From: Bacteroidota bacterium
Lineage (GTDB): Bacteria > Bacteroidota > Bacteroidia > Flavobacteriales_F > PHOS-HE28
Reading direction: 5' to 3'
NCBI GenBank assembly: GCA_023430325.1
Contig: JAEZAU010000069.1
Span: forward strand, 1 to 23,724
Length of the DNA stretch: 23,724 nucleotides
Shown here: positions 6,287 through 14,841 of the stretch, in pieces
Position numbering within the stretch: the stretch's first letter is position 1
How the letters are laid out: each line of letters starts with the position of its first letter
The notes under the pieces: generated by a model
The model's input: the letters and a program-made list of their open reading frames with translations, nothing else
Database searches by the model: none
What the model was told of the DNA's origin: nothing
Translations under genes and position numbers: made by a program

Positions 6287-7606
6287 TTACCGCAACTGCG
6301 TCAACCGCTCAGCATCCAGTCTTGCGAGTATGCCCAGCAGGATGGTGAAGGAGATCATGGAGCTGCCGCCGTAGCTGAAGAAGGGGAGGGGAATACCGAT
6401 CACGGGCGCGAGGCCGATCGTCATGCCTACGTTGATGATCAGGTGCAGGAAGAAGATGCTGGCCACGCAGTAGGCATAAATGCGCGTAAAATTGCTTCGT
6501 TGCCGGTCGCTGATCTGGATGATGCGCAGGATGAGCACCGTGAAGATGATCACGATGAACGTGGTGCCGAGAAAGCCCCATTCTTCACCCACGGTGCAGA
6601 AGATGAAATCGGTGCTTTGCATGGGCACGTACTTGTATTTGGTGAGCGTGCCCTGCAGATAGCCTTTGCCGGCGAAGCCCCCGGAGCCGATCGCGGTCTG
6701 GCTTTGCTTCACGTTGTAGCCGTAACCCTGTGGATCCTCTTCGAGGCCGAGCATGATGCGGATGCGGATCTGCTGGTGTGGCGCCATCTGCTCCACGATG
6801 CGATCCACGCTGCTTATGAAGACCACCGAGCCGAGCACACCGAAGAGGATGAGGCCATAGAGACGTTTGCGATATCGTTTCAGGACGAAGTTGCTGATGA
6901 CGAAGAAGCCGAAAATGCCGGCAATGGTGAGGAGCACCATGAGGAACTGGTGGCCACCGACGATCTTTTCGGTGAAGGGAATGGTGAAGGTGGATTCCTT
7001 CAGGATGAGCGAGAGGATGGAGAGCACGGCTGCCATGATCGCCAGCAGCAGCACGTTGCCCGAGAGGCCTTCGCGGTATAGCACGAGGATGAACGCGCCT
7101 GAAACGAGCGATGTGCCGGTATCGGGTTGCAGCATGATGAGCGCGACGGGTGCAAGGATGATGATGGCGCTGATCACGCGCGATCGCATATCCACCAGCG
7201 CTTTGAGCCCGCTGAGGTAGCGGCTGAGCGCAAGTGCCGTGGCGAACTTGGCGAACTCCGCAGGCTGAATGCCGAATGCGCCCACACCGAACCACGCCTT
7301 TGCACCGTTCACTTCCTTACCGAAGATGAGCACACCTACGAGCAGCAGCAGCACGACTCCGTATACGGCATATGCCGATCCGCGGAACATCTCACCACGG
7401 ATCAGCAGGATGCCGCTGCCGATCAAGAGGCTGATGCCCATCCACACGGCCTGTTTGCCGTATTCGCGGCTCTGGTCGAAGATGTTCGGGACGTCAGGAT
7501 CGTATGCGGCGGAATAGATGTTGGCCCAGCCCATGAACATGAGGGCGAGGTACAGCAGCAGCAGCGGCTTGTCGAAATTGGTGGCCACGTTCTCCCGCCT
7601 GTTCAT
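6287..7606 (-). CDS. rodA: RodA, SEDS peptidoglycan glycosyltransferase
   Basis: A 439-residue polytopic membrane protein of the FtsW/RodA/SpoVE (SEDS) family, which polymerises lipid II into glycan strands during rod elongation with PBP2. About ten hydrophobic segments are visible. Family signatures include NGAKAWFGVG..GIQPAEFAKF around residues 100-125 and the large periplasmic loop QTAIGSGGFAGKGYLQGT followed by YVPMQSTDFIFCTVGEEWGF, where SEDS proteins have 'TDFIF..VAEE.G'. The C-terminus has PFFSYGGSSM as in RodA/FtsW. The family is usually 370-440 residues. Its ATG overlaps the PBP2 stop as ATGA, so the two are translationally coupled. Last gene of the mre operon. Confidence 0.96.
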   Translation of the reverse strand: MNRRENVATNFDKPLLLLYLALMFMGWANIYSAAYDPDVPNIFDQSREYGKQAVWMGISLLIGSGILLIRGEMFRGSAYAVYGVVLLLLVGVLIFGKEVNGAKAWFGVGAFGIQPAEFAKFATALALSRYLSGLKALVDMRSRVISAIIILAPVALIMLQPDTGTSLVSGAFILVLYREGLSGNVLLLAIMAAVLSILSLILKESTFTIPFTEKIVGGHQFLMVLLTIAGIFGFFVISNFVLKRYRKRLYGLILFGVLGSVVFISSVDRIVEQMAPHQQIRIRIMLGLEEDPQGYGYNVKQSQTAIGSGGFAGKGYLQGTLTKYKYVPMQSTDFIFCTVGEEWGFLGTTFIVIIFTVLILRIIQISDRQRSNFTRIYAYCVASIFFLHLIINVGMTIGLAPVIGIPLPFFSYGGSSMISFTILLGILARLDAERLTQLR

Positions 7607-9459
7607 CTTCTTCTGCGTGGCTTCTTGATCGGTTTCACGTAGTCCTTCTCGGCAGCGATGAGATCGGCCTCCAGCATCTTCTTTTCGAGATCGGGACGGC
7701 TGATGCTATCGGTAAGATATTCTTCGATCAACAGGCTGGCGATCGGTGCAGCCCACGTACCACCGAAACCGGAATTCTCCACGTACACGGCGATGGCGAT
7801 CTTCGGATCTTCGATCGGTGCAAAGGCGATGAACACTGCGTGGTCCTTGCCGTGCGGATTCTCCGCTGTTCCTGTCTTCCCCGCAATGCTGATGCCTTTC
7901 ACACGCGCCTGCCTCGCCGTGCCACCAGGTTCTTCCACCACGCGCCGCATACCTTCGTGTATATAGTCGTACCACTTCGGATCGACACCGGTGTGATGCT
8001 TTTCCAGATAGCGTACCTGCACACTGTCCGGATGACCGATCGCACGCACCACGTGCGGTTCGATGTACCAGCCTTTGTTGGCGAAGATGGCGGCGAGATT
8101 CGCCATTTGGAGCGGCGCTACAAGCACTTCGCCCTGGCCGATGCTCACCGAATAGATGGTGCTGAAGGCCCAGCGTTCCTTGCCATACTTGCGATCGTAG
8201 TAGGCGGGGCCGGGAAGGTTGCCTGATTTCACTGCGGGCAGATCGATGTCCGGCCGCTGGCCCATGCCGAAATGCTTCATGTATTCCTCCCACTGGCCAA
8301 GACCGATCGCTGCATCCTTGAAACGGCTCTTGTCCAGATCGCGCTCAACCATCCGTTTGAATACATGGTAGAAATACGGGTTGCACGAATACTGTATCGC
8401 ATGGATGATATTTCCCGCATTGGGATGAGGATGACAGCCTACGAGCGCCTTGTTGCAGGCGAAGCCGGTGTTTGGCGTGATGGCATCGGTCTCCAGCGCG
8501 ATCAGTGACTGCACGATCTTGAAGATGGATCCGGGCGGATATTGTGCCTGCAGGGCACGATCGAAAAGCGGCTTGATCGGATCGCGTTGGAGGATGCCGT
8601 AGTTGGTATTGCGCACGCGGCCCACCAGCAGTTCGGGATCGTACGTAGGGCTTGAAACGAGTGCGATGATCTCTCCGGTCTTTGGATCGATGGCGACGAT
8701 GGAACCTTTCTTGTTCTTCATCAGCCGCTCGCCAAGCATCTGCACATCCAGATCGATACCTGTGAAGAGATCTTTTCCTTCCACCGCGAGAGTATCGAAC
8801 TGCCCATCCTTGAAACGGCCTTTCACATTGTTATGTACATCCACCAGCATGTAGCTCACGCCGCGGCGGCCGCGTAATTGAGGTTCATAGTAGGATTCGA
8901 GCCCACCCACACCGATCACGTCACCGGCCCTGTAGTATGGATCCTTCTCCACCTTCTTTGCATCCACCTCACTGAGGTAACCGAGCAGGTGCGCGGCGGC
9001 ATGCGGCGGATACGTGCGCAGCGTACGGCTCTGCCCGAAGAAGCCAGGATACTTGTGCAGATGAACACTAATTGCGGAGTACTGATCGGCGGGGATCTGT
9101 TTTTCCAGGATGCTCGGTTTGTGCTTCGAATAAGCGCGTGCTTCCTGGATCCGGCGCTTCAGATCGGTGGGGTCGATGGAGATGAGCTTCGCGAAGGCGA
9201 CCGTATCGAACGGCTCCACCTCCTTGGGCACCACCATGAGATCGTACACCGGTGTGTTCGCCACGAGCAACTTTTCGTTCCGATCGTAGATCAATCCGCG
9301 CGAAGGATAGATCGTCACTTTGCGCTCGGCCATGTTCGCGGCCTCGGCCTTCCACTTGTCGTCCACGACCTGGATCCAGAAAAGGCGGATGATGAAGGCA
9401 AGTGAGACGAAGAGCACTCCGGCGATCAACACGTATTTCCGGCCTTCGTAATTGATCAT
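7603..9459 (-). CDS. mrdA: Penicillin-binding protein 2, elongation transpeptidase
   Basis: A 618-residue class B PBP that cross-links peptidoglycan in the elongasome. A single N-terminal membrane anchor lies at residues ~10-30. The pedestal domain with YPSRGLIYDRN (51-61) follows, then the transpeptidase domain. Its motifs are all present: SxxK at S311-K314 (PPGSIFK), SxN at S358-N360 (QYSCNPYF), and KTGT at K528-T531 (AGKTGTAENP). The C-terminus is very basic (KKPRRRR). Length fits PBP2 (about 600-650). The start overlaps the mreD stop as ATGA and the stop overlaps the rodA start, which places it inside the rod-shape operon. Confidence 0.97.
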   Translation of the reverse strand: MINYEGRKYVLIAGVLFVSLAFIIRLFWIQVVDDKWKAEAANMAERKVTIYPSRGLIYDRNEKLLVANTPVYDLMVVPKEVEPFDTVAFAKLISIDPTDLKRRIQEARAYSKHKPSILEKQIPADQYSAISVHLHKYPGFFGQSRTLRTYPPHAAAHLLGYLSEVDAKKVEKDPYYRAGDVIGVGGLESYYEPQLRGRRGVSYMLVDVHNNVKGRFKDGQFDTLAVEGKDLFTGIDLDVQMLGERLMKNKKGSIVAIDPKTGEIIALVSSPTYDPELLVGRVRNTNYGILQRDPIKPLFDRALQAQYPPGSIFKIVQSLIALETDAITPNTGFACNKALVGCHPHPNAGNIIHAIQYSCNPYFYHVFKRMVERDLDKSRFKDAAIGLGQWEEYMKHFGMGQRPDIDLPAVKSGNLPGPAYYDRKYGKERWAFSTIYSVSIGQGEVLVAPLQMANLAAIFANKGWYIEPHVVRAIGHPDSVQVRYLEKHHTGVDPKWYDYIHEGMRRVVEEPGGTARQARVKGISIAGKTGTAENPHGKDHAVFIAFAPIEDPKIAIAVYVENSGFGGTWAAPIASLLIEEYLTDSISRPDLEKKMLEADLIAAEKDYVKPIKKPRRRR

Positions 9460-9980
9460 GCCCGTGCACGCTCCGGTGCTGAAGTAAGGAATTGCGCGAG
9501 CAGACAGAGCACCAGCGTGAATGCGGCGCTAAGAACGGCGCGTGAAATGGTGACGAATCCCATCTCGAAACGGAAGATCTCAATGAAGAACAACCAGAGA
9601 TGATGCACCAGGATCAATATTCCCGCGTATGTGATGAACCATGCAAAACCCATGCGTGGAACGGTTGGCCGCATGCCGTATTCGTAGCCTTCACGCGGTT
9701 GCACCAATCGCAGCACGAAGATCCGTGCGTACATCATCACAGTACAAGCGCTCATGTGGATGCCGGCCGTATCGCTGAACGTATCCATGATAAGTCCCGT
9801 TGCCGTGCCGATAATGAGTGCGAGCCATGCCGGTGTTTCGAACGGAAGCATCAATAAGAACAGAACGTACAAATAGGGGACTATGTATCCGTTCGCCACA
9901 TCGAGATGATCGAGTACGATGACCTGCAGCAGCACAAGGAACACCAGCCGGAAGAGGTTGCCGAAGATGCTTGCGATCAT
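9456..9980 (-). CDS. mreD: Rod shape-determining protein MreD
   Basis: A 174-residue inner-membrane protein with five to six hydrophobic segments, starting MIASIFGNLFRLVFLVLLQV. Features of Bacteroidota MreD are LQVIVLDHLDVANGYIVPYL and LIMDTFSDTAGIHMSACTVM, the second resembling the conserved 'G...D..S...G.H' of the family. It works with MreC to link cytoplasmic MreB filaments to the wall-synthesis enzymes. Its ATG overlaps the mreC stop (ATGA) and its stop overlaps the PBP2 start (ATGA). Function follows from sequence and operon position together, since MreD is poorly conserved. Confidence 0.93.
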   Translation of the reverse strand: MIASIFGNLFRLVFLVLLQVIVLDHLDVANGYIVPYLYVLFLLMLPFETPAWLALIIGTATGLIMDTFSDTAGIHMSACTVMMYARIFVLRLVQPREGYEYGMRPTVPRMGFAWFITYAGILILVHHLWLFFIEIFRFEMGFVTISRAVLSAAFTLVLCLLAQFLTSAPERARA

Positions 9981-10813
9981 GGCAGCTCGTGTGCTCGTTG
10001 AAGTGAATCGCGTTCGGTGCGGTGCAGGTCCTTTACCACATACACGAACGTGCTTTGTGTCATATCCTCAGTGAGCCCGATCGTGATGTCGTGATAGTTG
10101 CTGCCCGGTTGCTGGCTCACCTCTTGAACGATCCCGACAGTTACGCCTGCCGGAAAAATGCCGTCGCTTCCTCGGGTCTCAACGGTATCGCCCACCTGTA
10201 TGCGCGCATGTTTCGCGATATCGACCACGGATGCGGTGAAAGGCCCATGATCGTCGGAATTCCATTTCAAAAGACCGAAATGTCCTGTGCGGCGCATCTG
10301 AACGCTGGTATTGAGATCGGGGCTGAGCACACTGATCACCGATGCATAATGCTTGCTCACCTGGCGTATCACGCCCACGAGACCATCGGGCCCGATAACA
10401 CCCATGTCATCATGCAATCCATCGTCTGAACCTTTGTCCAATGTCAGGAAGTTGCGCGGCTTGTGCCAGGTACTGTTCACGACCTTCGCTGGCAGATAGG
10501 AGTACTCCTGAAGATGAATGGTGTCATTGATCTTCACATATAGAGCTTCCACAGGTGAGTACGACGACCTATGCCGATTGCGCCATTGCACGTTCTCTTC
10601 GGCGAGCCTTCTGTTGATCTCTTTCAGATTGGCATAATCGGTGATCTCTTTTCTCCAGTTGAAGATGGTGGCCGCCACTTCGTTGGAAGAACTGATTGCA
10701 CGTGCGCGGTGGTGATGGCTGCCATTGGAAAGCATGAGCAGTGAAACCGCCATCAAACAAAGAAAGAGCAGCGTGTTCCTTGCGCGGTAGAGAAAGCGGA
10801 AAAGATCCCTCAT
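9977..10813 (-). CDS. mreC: Rod shape-determining protein MreC
   Basis: I take the ATG at 10813, giving 278 residues that start MRDLFRFLYRARNTLLFLCL, the usual Bacteroidota MreC N-terminus with one membrane anchor at ~12-32. The open frame continues up to a GTG at 10882, but the extra 23 residues are polar and unlike the family. A short coiled coil follows the anchor (WRKEITDYANLKEINRRLAE). The periplasmic beta-barrel domain has LTLDKGSDDGLHDDMGVIGP, DGLVGVIRQVS and GDTVETRGSDGIFPAGVTVG, all typical of MreC. It scaffolds PBP2 and RodA outside the membrane. The stop overlaps mreD. Confidence 0.95.
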   Translation of the reverse strand: MRDLFRFLYRARNTLLFLCLMAVSLLMLSNGSHHHRARAISSSNEVAATIFNWRKEITDYANLKEINRRLAEENVQWRNRHRSSYSPVEALYVKINDTIHLQEYSYLPAKVVNSTWHKPRNFLTLDKGSDDGLHDDMGVIGPDGLVGVIRQVSKHYASVISVLSPDLNTSVQMRRTGHFGLLKWNSDDHGPFTASVVDIAKHARIQVGDTVETRGSDGIFPAGVTVGIVQEVSQQPGSNYHDITIGLTEDMTQSTFVYVVKDLHRTERDSLQRAHELP

Positions 10814-10938
10814 GCGTTGCGGTAATATTCGCTGCGTGTGAAGGGACGGATGATCTTGCAGCGCTTGCGCCACTCCATCCACACCCGATGCCCGATCACT
10901 GCCAACATGCTTGGATCCTTTGCCGGATCATCGAGGGA

Positions 10939-11964
10939 TCATTCCCTCATGAGGAACTGGAACCGATCGATGTTCTTGAGCGCAATGCCCGTACCGCGAG
11001 CCACCGCGCGCAGCGGATCTTCGCTCACATGCACGGGCAGCTTGGTCTTTATGCTGATGCGTTTGTCCAGTCCACGTAATAACGCGCCACCACCGGCCAG
11101 GTATATCCCGGTCTTGTAAATATCCGCACTGAGTTCCGGCGGTGTGCTCTCCAATGCGCTAAGGATCGCTTCTTCGATCTTGCTGATGCTCTTATCGAGC
11201 GCCTGCGCGATCTCCGTGTAAGTGACCGTGATCTCCTTTGGAATGCCGGTCATCAGGTCACGCCCGCGAACGGCGTAGTCGGGCGGGGGTTCTGCAAGAT
11301 CGGTGGTGGCGGCACCCACTTCGATCTTGATCTGTTCCGCCGTGCGTTCTCCTACGAGGATGTTGTGCTGGCGGCGCATGTATTCCTCGATGTCCTGGGT
11401 GAATTCATCACCTGCCACACGGATGTTCTTGTCGCAAACGATACCGCCGAGCGCTATGACGGCGATCTCACTGGTACCTCCGCCGATGTCGATGATCATG
11501 TTGCCCATGGGTTCCTCCACATCGATCCCTATCCCGATCGCTGCGGCCATGGGTTCATGGATGAGGTAGACCTCCTTGGCGCCGGCATGTTCGCTGCTGT
11601 CCTTCACCGCACGTTTCTCCACTTCGGTGATGCCGCTGGGGATGCAGATCACCATGCGCAGGTTCGGCGTGAAGAGCTGCCGGCCAGGTTTGATCATGCG
11701 GATCATTCCCTTGATCATCTCTTCCGCTGCACGGAAGTCGGCGATCACACCATCGCGCAGCGGGCGTATGGTCTTGATGTTCTCATGGGTCTTGCCGTGC
11801 ATCTGCTGTGCCTGCCTGCCCACGGCGATCACCTTGCCGCTCGCGCGGTCCATGGCAACGATGCTCGGCTCATCCACCACCACCTTGTCGTTGTGGATGA
11901 TCAGCGTGTTGGCGGTGCCCAGATCGATCGCTATTTCCTGGGTGAAGAAGTTGAACCAGCCCAT
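10939..11964 (-). CDS. mreB: Rod shape-determining protein MreB
   Basis: A 341-residue bacterial actin. The ATPase signatures are in place: phosphate-1 DLGTANT (14-20), phosphate-2 DIGGGTS (159-165) and the adenosine-binding LAGGGALLRGL (289-299). An N-terminal WFNFF stretch (residues 3-7) is suited to membrane insertion. Length is the family norm (335-350). It polymerises under the inner membrane and positions the elongasome. It starts 13 bases behind the purH stop, so it is expressed from the purH promoter or an internal one. A 125-base spacer separates it from mreC, the only real gap inside the operon. Confidence 0.97.
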   Translation of the reverse strand: MGWFNFFTQEIAIDLGTANTLIIHNDKVVVDEPSIVAMDRASGKVIAVGRQAQQMHGKTHENIKTIRPLRDGVIADFRAAEEMIKGMIRMIKPGRQLFTPNLRMVICIPSGITEVEKRAVKDSSEHAGAKEVYLIHEPMAAAIGIGIDVEEPMGNMIIDIGGGTSEIAVIALGGIVCDKNIRVAGDEFTQDIEEYMRRQHNILVGERTAEQIKIEVGAATTDLAEPPPDYAVRGRDLMTGIPKEITVTYTEIAQALDKSISKIEEAILSALESTPPELSADIYKTGIYLAGGGALLRGLDKRISIKTKLPVHVSEDPLRAVARGTGIALKNIDRFQFLMRE

Positions 11965-11977
11965 TCGTGCGTCCTGT

Positions 11978-13513
11978 TCAATGTTTGAAATGCCGGTGAC
12001 CCGTGATGCACATGGCCATGCCGCGTGCGTTGCAATGAACGATACTGTCCTTATCGCGGATGCTTCCGCCTGGATGAACTACTGCGGTGATGCCTGCCCT
12101 GCCTGCTATTTCCACACAATCGGGGAACGGGAAGAAGGCATCGCTCGCCATCACCGCACCCTTCAGATCGAAGCCGAATCTACTGGCTTTCGCAATTGCT
12201 TGATCCAGCGCATCCACACGGCTGGTCTGGCCGGTGCCGCTCGCAAGGAGTTGATCGTTCTTTGCCAGAACGATCGCGTTGCTCTTGGTGTGTTTCACCA
12301 GGATGTTCGCGAACAGAAGGTCCTTCATCTCCTGATCGGAAGGCTTTCGATCTGTCACCGCCTGCATGTGGGACATGTTGGCGACCACATCATCCTTGGT
12401 CTGCACCAGAACGCCGTTCAACGCCGATCGCACATCGGCCACTTGCGTAGCCGAAGAATTCTTCGATCGCTGGAGGATGATCCGGTTCTTTTTCTTCCGC
12501 AGGATCTCCAGTGCATCCACATCAAATCCAGGTGCTACGATGATCTCAAAGAAGATGGTATCGATCGCTTCCGCTGTGGTCCTGTCGATCGACGATGTGG
12601 TGATCAGCACGCCGCCGAATGCGCTCACAGGATCGGCGGCCAGCGCTGCATCCCATGCGTCCTTCAAGGTGCTGCGGACCGCAGCACCACAGGCATTGTT
12701 GTGTTTCAGGATCGCGAAAGGCACGCCAGGCAACGAGGAAAGATCATCGATCAACCGAAGCGCCGCATCCAGATCCAGCAGGTTATTGTAGCTGAGCTCC
12801 TTGCCGTTCAGTTGATGAAAAAGGTCATTCAGATCACCGTGAAAGCTTCCCTTCTGGTGGGGATTCTCGCCGTATCGAAGCACATGTTTCGGACCGATGC
12901 TCAGCCTTAACTCAGCTTCATCTCCCGCGAACCAGCGATGGATCGCAGTATCGTAATGGCTGCTTACGGCAAAAGCCGCCGCGGCAAGTCTCTTTCTCTC
13001 AGCTAGCGAAGTGGAACCTTCGTCATCCTTGAGGATCCGAAGCAGATCCTTGTATTGATCGCGCGACGGAACGATGACCACATCGGCATGGTTCTTTGCC
13101 GCTGCGCGGATCAGGCTGATGCCTCCGATATCGATCTTCTCAATGATGGAGCTCTCCGGTCCGCCCGCAGCAACAGTGGCTTCGAAAGGATAAAGGTCCA
13201 CGATCACCAGATCGATCGGGGGAATGTGGTATTCCTCCAATTGGGCTACATCACTTTCCAGGTCACGACGTCCGAGGATGCCGCCGAACACTTTCGGATG
13301 CAACGTTTTCACCCGGCCGCCGAGAATGCTCGGGTAGGTGGTGAGCTCTTCCACGGGAGTCACCTTCACGCCCAGTTGTTCAATGAATTCCTGGGTTCCG
13401 CCGGTGGAATAGATGTGGACGCCGAGCCGATCGAGTTCCTTCACGATGGGTGCAAGCCCGTCCTTATGGAACACGGAGATGAGCGCGCTCTTGATCCTCT
13501 TTTGCCCGTTCAA
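11978..13513 (-). CDS. purH: PurH, bifunctional AICAR formyltransferase/IMP cyclohydrolase
   Basis: A 511-residue enzyme for the last two steps of IMP synthesis: formyl transfer from 10-formyl-THF to AICAR, then ring closure to IMP. Residues ~1-140 are the MGS-like cyclohydrolase domain (KSALISVFHKDGL, STGG at 36-39, ILGGRVKTLHPK at 63-74, IDIGGISLIRAAAKN). The rest is the formyltransferase domain, with RYGENPHQ (213-220) and the catalytic K270-H271 in ILKHNNACGAA. The C-terminus has the family ending SIRDKDSIVHCNARGMAMCI with TGHRHF. purH next to mreB is an arrangement I know from Bacteroidota; it joins purine supply to wall growth in one transcript. Confidence 0.97.
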   Translation of the reverse strand: MNGQKRIKSALISVFHKDGLAPIVKELDRLGVHIYSTGGTQEFIEQLGVKVTPVEELTTYPSILGGRVKTLHPKVFGGILGRRDLESDVAQLEEYHIPPIDLVIVDLYPFEATVAAGGPESSIIEKIDIGGISLIRAAAKNHADVVIVPSRDQYKDLLRILKDDEGSTSLAERKRLAAAAFAVSSHYDTAIHRWFAGDEAELRLSIGPKHVLRYGENPHQKGSFHGDLNDLFHQLNGKELSYNNLLDLDAALRLIDDLSSLPGVPFAILKHNNACGAAVRSTLKDAWDAALAADPVSAFGGVLITTSSIDRTTAEAIDTIFFEIIVAPGFDVDALEILRKKKNRIILQRSKNSSATQVADVRSALNGVLVQTKDDVVANMSHMQAVTDRKPSDQEMKDLLFANILVKHTKSNAIVLAKNDQLLASGTGQTSRVDALDQAIAKASRFGFDLKGAVMASDAFFPFPDCVEIAGRAGITAVVHPGGSIRDKDSIVHCNARGMAMCITGHRHFKH

Positions 13514-13550
13514 TGCGTTTCCGCGCCAATGCTGACGCGCTTTTCCGGCG

Positions 13551-13615
13551 CAAGTTTACGGAGCGGGACCGGTGATCCGGGAGTGAAGTCAACCTCGTTA
13601 CGCAAAGGTTACCAA
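13551..13615 (-). promoter_or_regulatory. Possible purH promoter region
   Basis: Upstream of purH the minus strand has two near matches to the Bacteroidota -7 box TAnnTTTG: TAAACTTG (13551-13558) and TAACCTTTG (one base too long) near 13605. No good -33 element was found at the right distance for either. Offered only as the likely promoter area. Confidence 0.25.
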
Positions 13616-13635
13616 CATTCTTTCCCACGAAAGGG

Positions 13636-14316
13636 TCAGAACCGCAACCCGATACCGATCTGCACGTTCACGGTCCGCGTTCCTGAATTCAAGGTACCGA
13701 AGTCCACTGCACCATCGTCTGAGACAGTGATGGTGGATGGATCCACATACTGAACCGGACCACCATTCAAACGCTCTGCGCGCAATTCGAAATAGACCAT
13801 CTTTCCGGGTGTGACCTGGATGCCTGCCGCCCAGCCATGGCTCCAGACGAACTCATTCATGTTGCGCTGTTCCATGTAAGGTTCATCCATGCCTTCCACC
13901 TTTATCTGCGTCTTCGTTGTGAACTGCCTTGCTCCCAGGAGACCTTCAATGTATGGAGATACCTTACCGTTGAACGGTCTCAAGCGCAAGGTGCCATGGT
14001 AGCCGTAGATGTCGCTATGTATGCGCAGATCGCCGGTCGTGGCCTCAAGGTTCTCATCCACGATGGGTACTTCCTGTGTTTCTCCACCCATGCGCCCCCA
14101 GCCGAAGTCGAAGCCCCAATCGAATGGCAGCAGGCCCATGGGTACGGTGATGTTGCCGGCAAGTCCATAGATCTCGCGGCCATAGGTGTCACGGAACTCA
14201 CCGATCGGAACACCTATTTCCAAGCCTCCTCCAATGGTCACAGGTCGGCGTTCAAGAAGTTGGCCCTTCAGTTGAATGGCGGCAAACGCGATCAGCAGGG
14301 TGAGGATCGTTCTCAT
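13636..14316 (-). CDS. Outer-membrane beta-barrel protein
   Basis: A 226-residue protein from the ATG at 14316 (a GTG at 14337 is possible but would precede the signal peptide by 7 residues). It starts MRTILTLLIAFAAIQLKGQL, a Sec signal peptide. The mature chain has alternating aromatic and glycine strands (TIGGGLEIGVPIGEF, FDWGFDFGWGRMGG, ISP-like YIEGLLGARQF, MVYFELRAERL) and ends in VNVQIGIGLRF. The final F and the strand pattern fit an 8- to 10-stranded OMP barrel (porin-like, outer membrane beta-barrel family). Specific role unknown. It is divergent from the yqaA-like gene and sits 122 bases before purH, probably as a separate unit. Confidence 0.8.
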   Translation of the reverse strand: MRTILTLLIAFAAIQLKGQLLERRPVTIGGGLEIGVPIGEFRDTYGREIYGLAGNITVPMGLLPFDWGFDFGWGRMGGETQEVPIVDENLEATTGDLRIHSDIYGYHGTLRLRPFNGKVSPYIEGLLGARQFTTKTQIKVEGMDEPYMEQRNMNEFVWSHGWAAGIQVTPGKMVYFELRAERLNGGPVQYVDPSTITVSDDGAVDFGTLNSGTRTVNVQIGIGLRF

Positions 14317-14400
14317 CTTGAAGACATTGTAACGCACCTTGTCAAAGTATATGCCGGTCTTTGGAAGGCTACATTTGGCGCGGTAAACAGCACTTCACCA

Positions 14401-14841
14401 GTGGAACTGGATCCTTCCTGGGCAAATGCCGGACTTTGGGGTTTGTTGCTGGCATCGTTCCTGGCGGCCACTGTGCTTCCGTTCAGTTCCGAGCTGATCC
14501 TGGCCGCCATGGCCGCAGGACCGTGGAGCACCGCGAGCTTGTTGCTGGTGGCAAGCGCCGGTAATTGGGCAGGCGGCATGACATGTTATGGCCTCGGAAG
14601 AATGGGTGACCTGGGCCGGATCATGCACTGGCTGCGTTCAGATCCGCAAACGATAGACCGCGCGATGGGTTGGATGAAAGGCTACGGCAGCTGGGCGGCG
14701 TTGCTGACCTGGATCCCGATCATCGGTGATCCCATTGCGATCGCTCTGGGTCTGGGAAAGGCGCCGCTTCTGCCGGTCTCGATCCTGATGCTACTGGGAA
14801 AAGCTGCACGTTATGCGGTCATCCTTTCGATCCTGCGTTGA
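14401..14841 (+). CDS. yqaA: YqaA-like membrane protein (VTT/DedA-related family)
   Basis: A 146-residue polytopic membrane protein from a GTG at 14401 (VELDPSWANAG...). The frame stays open far upstream, but that stretch is antisense to the barrel gene and unlike the family. The sequence aligns by eye with E. coli YqaA: LLLASFLAATVLPFSSELIL, GNWAGGMTCYGLGRMG, GWMKGYGSWAALLTWIPIIG, then DPIAIALGLGKAPL and LLGKAARYAVI. YqaA belongs with DedA/TMEM41/VTT-type proteins, suggested to act in phospholipid handling or membrane homeostasis; its exact role is not known. Length equals the family's (~140). Its TGA directly abuts the stop of the convergent protease gene. Confidence 0.88.
   Translation: MELDPSWANAGLWGLLLASFLAATVLPFSSELILAAMAAGPWSTASLLLVASAGNWAGGMTCYGLGRMGDLGRIMHWLRSDPQTIDRAMGWMKGYGSWAALLTWIPIIGDPIAIALGLGKAPLLPVSILMLLGKAARYAVILSILR

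Noticed and set aside
6443..7642. Several overlapping plus-strand frames opposite rodA
   Set aside because: Acidic or His-rich shadow translations of a well-defined SEDS protein.
11576..12910. Long plus-strand open frame (444 codons) opposite mreB and purH
   Set aside because: It is antisense to two certain genes, spans their junction, and its translation is His/Arg/Cys-rich without any domain; a codon-bias shadow.
13837..14400. N-terminal extension of the yqaA-like frame
   Set aside because: Antisense to the barrel protein gene and without membrane segments; YqaA homologues start at about the GTG at 14401.
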